Below, piece by piece: positions 6,850 through 8,032 of a DNA stretch of 8,032 nucleotides. The stretch comes from JAAOZN01 sp964421575 (GTDB taxonomy: Archaea; Thermoproteota; Nitrososphaeria; Nitrososphaerales; JAAOZN01), in NCBI GenBank assembly GCA_964421575.1, contig CAYQXI010000051.1, forward strand, positions 1 through 8,032. The letters run 5' to 3'. How positions within the stretch are numbered: the stretch's first letter is position 1; every line of letters starts with the position of its first letter. A model generated the notes under the pieces. It was not told the DNA's origin. It saw only the letters and a list, made by a program, of their open reading frames with translations, and searched no databases. Made by a program: the position numbers and the translations under genes.

Positions 6850-8032
6850 CGATGTATATCGCAGGCCTATATGGCTTAGCCAGTTCAGCCCTATTCTTTG
6901 GGTCGTATTTCGAGGGGTCGTCTTCGCTAAACACAGAGACTTCGGCGCCGACCTCCTTTGCAAGGTAATTCGAAAACTCTTTCAGAACAAGGTTTTCATC
7001 TAGTAAACCTACTGCAAACCTCCTCTTAACGACATCTAAAGGTGTGGAGGTAAGATCCTCAACAACCTTCTTAGCGAAGTCAGCAACCTTCTTCGGGTCA
7101 ATATTGGGTTCGCTTTGCATAACCTCTTTAATCAACCCTTTCAAGTTAAGCCCAGCACCTACCTTCTGCTCAAGGGCTTTGAGGTATGCTCTTTTCTTCC
7201 ACGTGGCTGCGGTATAGTAAAGTACCTTCTTCGGCTTGATTCCTGTGGCTCGGATGATGTTTTGAGTATCTTCTAGCAGCGTATCGATCAACTCCACACT
7301 AGCGAGCGCAGGCAGATCTATCTTAGATTCATCATACTTAGGCCACTGAGCGAAGCAGACAAAGCCCTCACCCCCGAGCTTCTGCCAGAGTTCTTCGCAT
7401 ATGTATGGTGCGAAGGGTGCCAGCATTCTTACCTTTATATCCAATGCTTGGCGTAGGACTGTGGCTTTAGCAGCTAGCTCACCCTTATCCAACGCCTCTT
7501 TCATCTTCTGATATTTGGCTACATCTTGGTCCATAATATACACGATGTTGTGGATGGCTTCTCTTACTCTGAGCTTCTCCATCGCCTCGGTAGTCTTCTT
7601 TACAACCTCTTGCAGCCTCGACATCAGCCATCTATCTGCGATGCTGTAGGTGGGTTCGCCTTCGCATGGCAAGTTCAAGACTTCTTCAGCGAACACGTAG
7701 AGCTTTTCAAGCCTCTCTTGGAAGTGGCGGATAAGCCCTAGGCTGATGTCTGCGTCTTGAAGCAACTCGGCTGTAGCGAGGAGCGCTAATCTCAGAGCGT
7801 CAGCACAGTATTTAGAGACCGCTTCTCTTAGCGGGATGATGTTGCCATATGATTTGGACATCTTCTTCCCCTCCATAAGCACAGAGCCGTTCACCACAAT
7901 AGACCTAGGCCATAGTTTTCTGGGGAAGATGGCTGCGTGGTTGAATATGAAGAATGTTAGGTGGTTCGGCACCAGATCTCTGCCGGAGTGTCTAGCATCC
8001 AACGGATAAAAGTAGGTGAACTCTCTTCTAAG
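6845..8032 (-). CDS. leuS: Leucyl-tRNA synthetase, archaeal type, C-terminal part (5' end outside window)
   Basis: This enzyme charges tRNA-Leu with leucine in the cytosol using ATP. The 395 visible residues are the C-terminal part of a class I synthetase that normally has about 930-970 residues in archaea. The frame is open to the window edge, reading LRREFTYFYPLDARHSGRDL into the end of the catalytic core. PNHLTFFIFNHAAIFP and the KMSKS loop (EGKKMSKSYGN, visible residues about 54-64) are typical of archaeal/eukaryotic LeuRS. The helical anticodon-binding domain follows (YSIADRWLMSRLQ, then LAPFAPYICEELWQKLGG), then the archaeal C-terminal domain ending AIYIE. The TTG at 8000-8002 is an internal leucine codon, not a start. 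A tRNA-Leu gene lies elsewhere in the window, about 6.7 kb away. The gene converges on the coiled-coil pair. Confidence 0.97.
   Translation of the reverse strand, partial: LRREFTYFYPLDARHSGRDLVPNHLTFFIFNHAAIFPRKLWPRSIVVNGSVLMEGKKMSKSYGNIIPLREAVSKYCADALRLALLATAELLQDADISLGLIRHFQERLEKLYVFAEEVLNLPCEGEPTYSIADRWLMSRLQEVVKKTTEAMEKLRVREAIHNIVYIMDQDVAKYQKMKEALDKGELAAKATVLRQALDIKVRMLAPFAPYICEELWQKLGGEGFVCFAQWPKYDESKIDLPALASVELIDTLLEDTQNIIRATGIKPKKVLYYTAATWKKRAYLKALEQKVGAGLNLKGLIKEVMQSEPNIDPKKVADFAKKVVEDLTSTPLDVVKRRFAVGLLDENLVLKEFSNYLAKEVGAEVSVFSEDDPSKYDPKNRAELAKPYRPAIYIE

Noticed and set aside
6845..8002. TTG at 8000-8002 as the start of a short LeuRS-like gene
   Set aside because: The frame stays open to the window edge and the upstream residues (FTYFYP before LDARHSG) match the family, so the TTG is an internal leucine codon of a gene cut by the window.
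1..8032. CRISPR array, insertion sequence or integration at the tRNA-Leu gene
   Set aside because: I saw no regularly spaced repeats, no transposase or integrase motifs, and no second copy of the tRNA 3' end that would mark an attachment-site duplication.

Overview
The window looks like chromosomal DNA from a thermophilic or hyperthermophilic archaeon. The strongest sign is a complete reverse gyrase, the hallmark enzyme of hyperthermophiles. A leucyl-tRNA synthetase of archaeal/eukaryotic type, a tRNA-Leu with an encoded CCA end, TATA boxes at archaeal spacing and an apparently leaderless gene agree with this. A Thermoproteota/TACK-like lineage is possible, but the sequence alone does not prove it. 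No mobile element, CRISPR array or sign of recent transfer was seen.

Layout, left to right. Positions 1-143 hold a TATA box and tRNA-Leu(UAG) on the plus strand. Positions 144-251 are a short spacer with no gene. Positions 252-3839 (minus) hold reverse gyrase, intact from its N-terminal zinc finger to the C-terminal topoisomerase. A 167-bp AT-rich spacer carries its promoter. Positions 4007-5755 (minus) hold a monovalent cation/proton antiporter with about 190 extra cytosolic residues. Positions 5821-5991 (minus) hold a 56-residue zinc-ribbon protein, probably translated from a leaderless GTG and lying 65 bp upstream of the antiporter in the same direction. A 125-bp divergent promoter region follows. 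Positions 6117-6811 (plus) hold two overlapping genes for coiled-coil proteins, the second with an N-terminal zinc ribbon. They end in a hairpin plus T-rich tract. Positions 6845-8032 (minus) hold the C-terminal part of leucyl-tRNA synthetase, which runs off the right edge.

Reverse gyrase, tRNA-Leu and LeuRS are housekeeping. The parts least explained by known biology are the antiporter's C-terminal domain, which has a PD...VEV pattern resembling a degenerate PD-(D/E)XK fold; the tiny L44e-like zinc ribbon; and the coupled coiled-coil pair, whose two products align without gaps over 57 residues and may be duplicated partners. No complete new system is proven here. The coiled-coil/zinc-ribbon cluster at 5821-6811 is the best candidate for an undescribed module.
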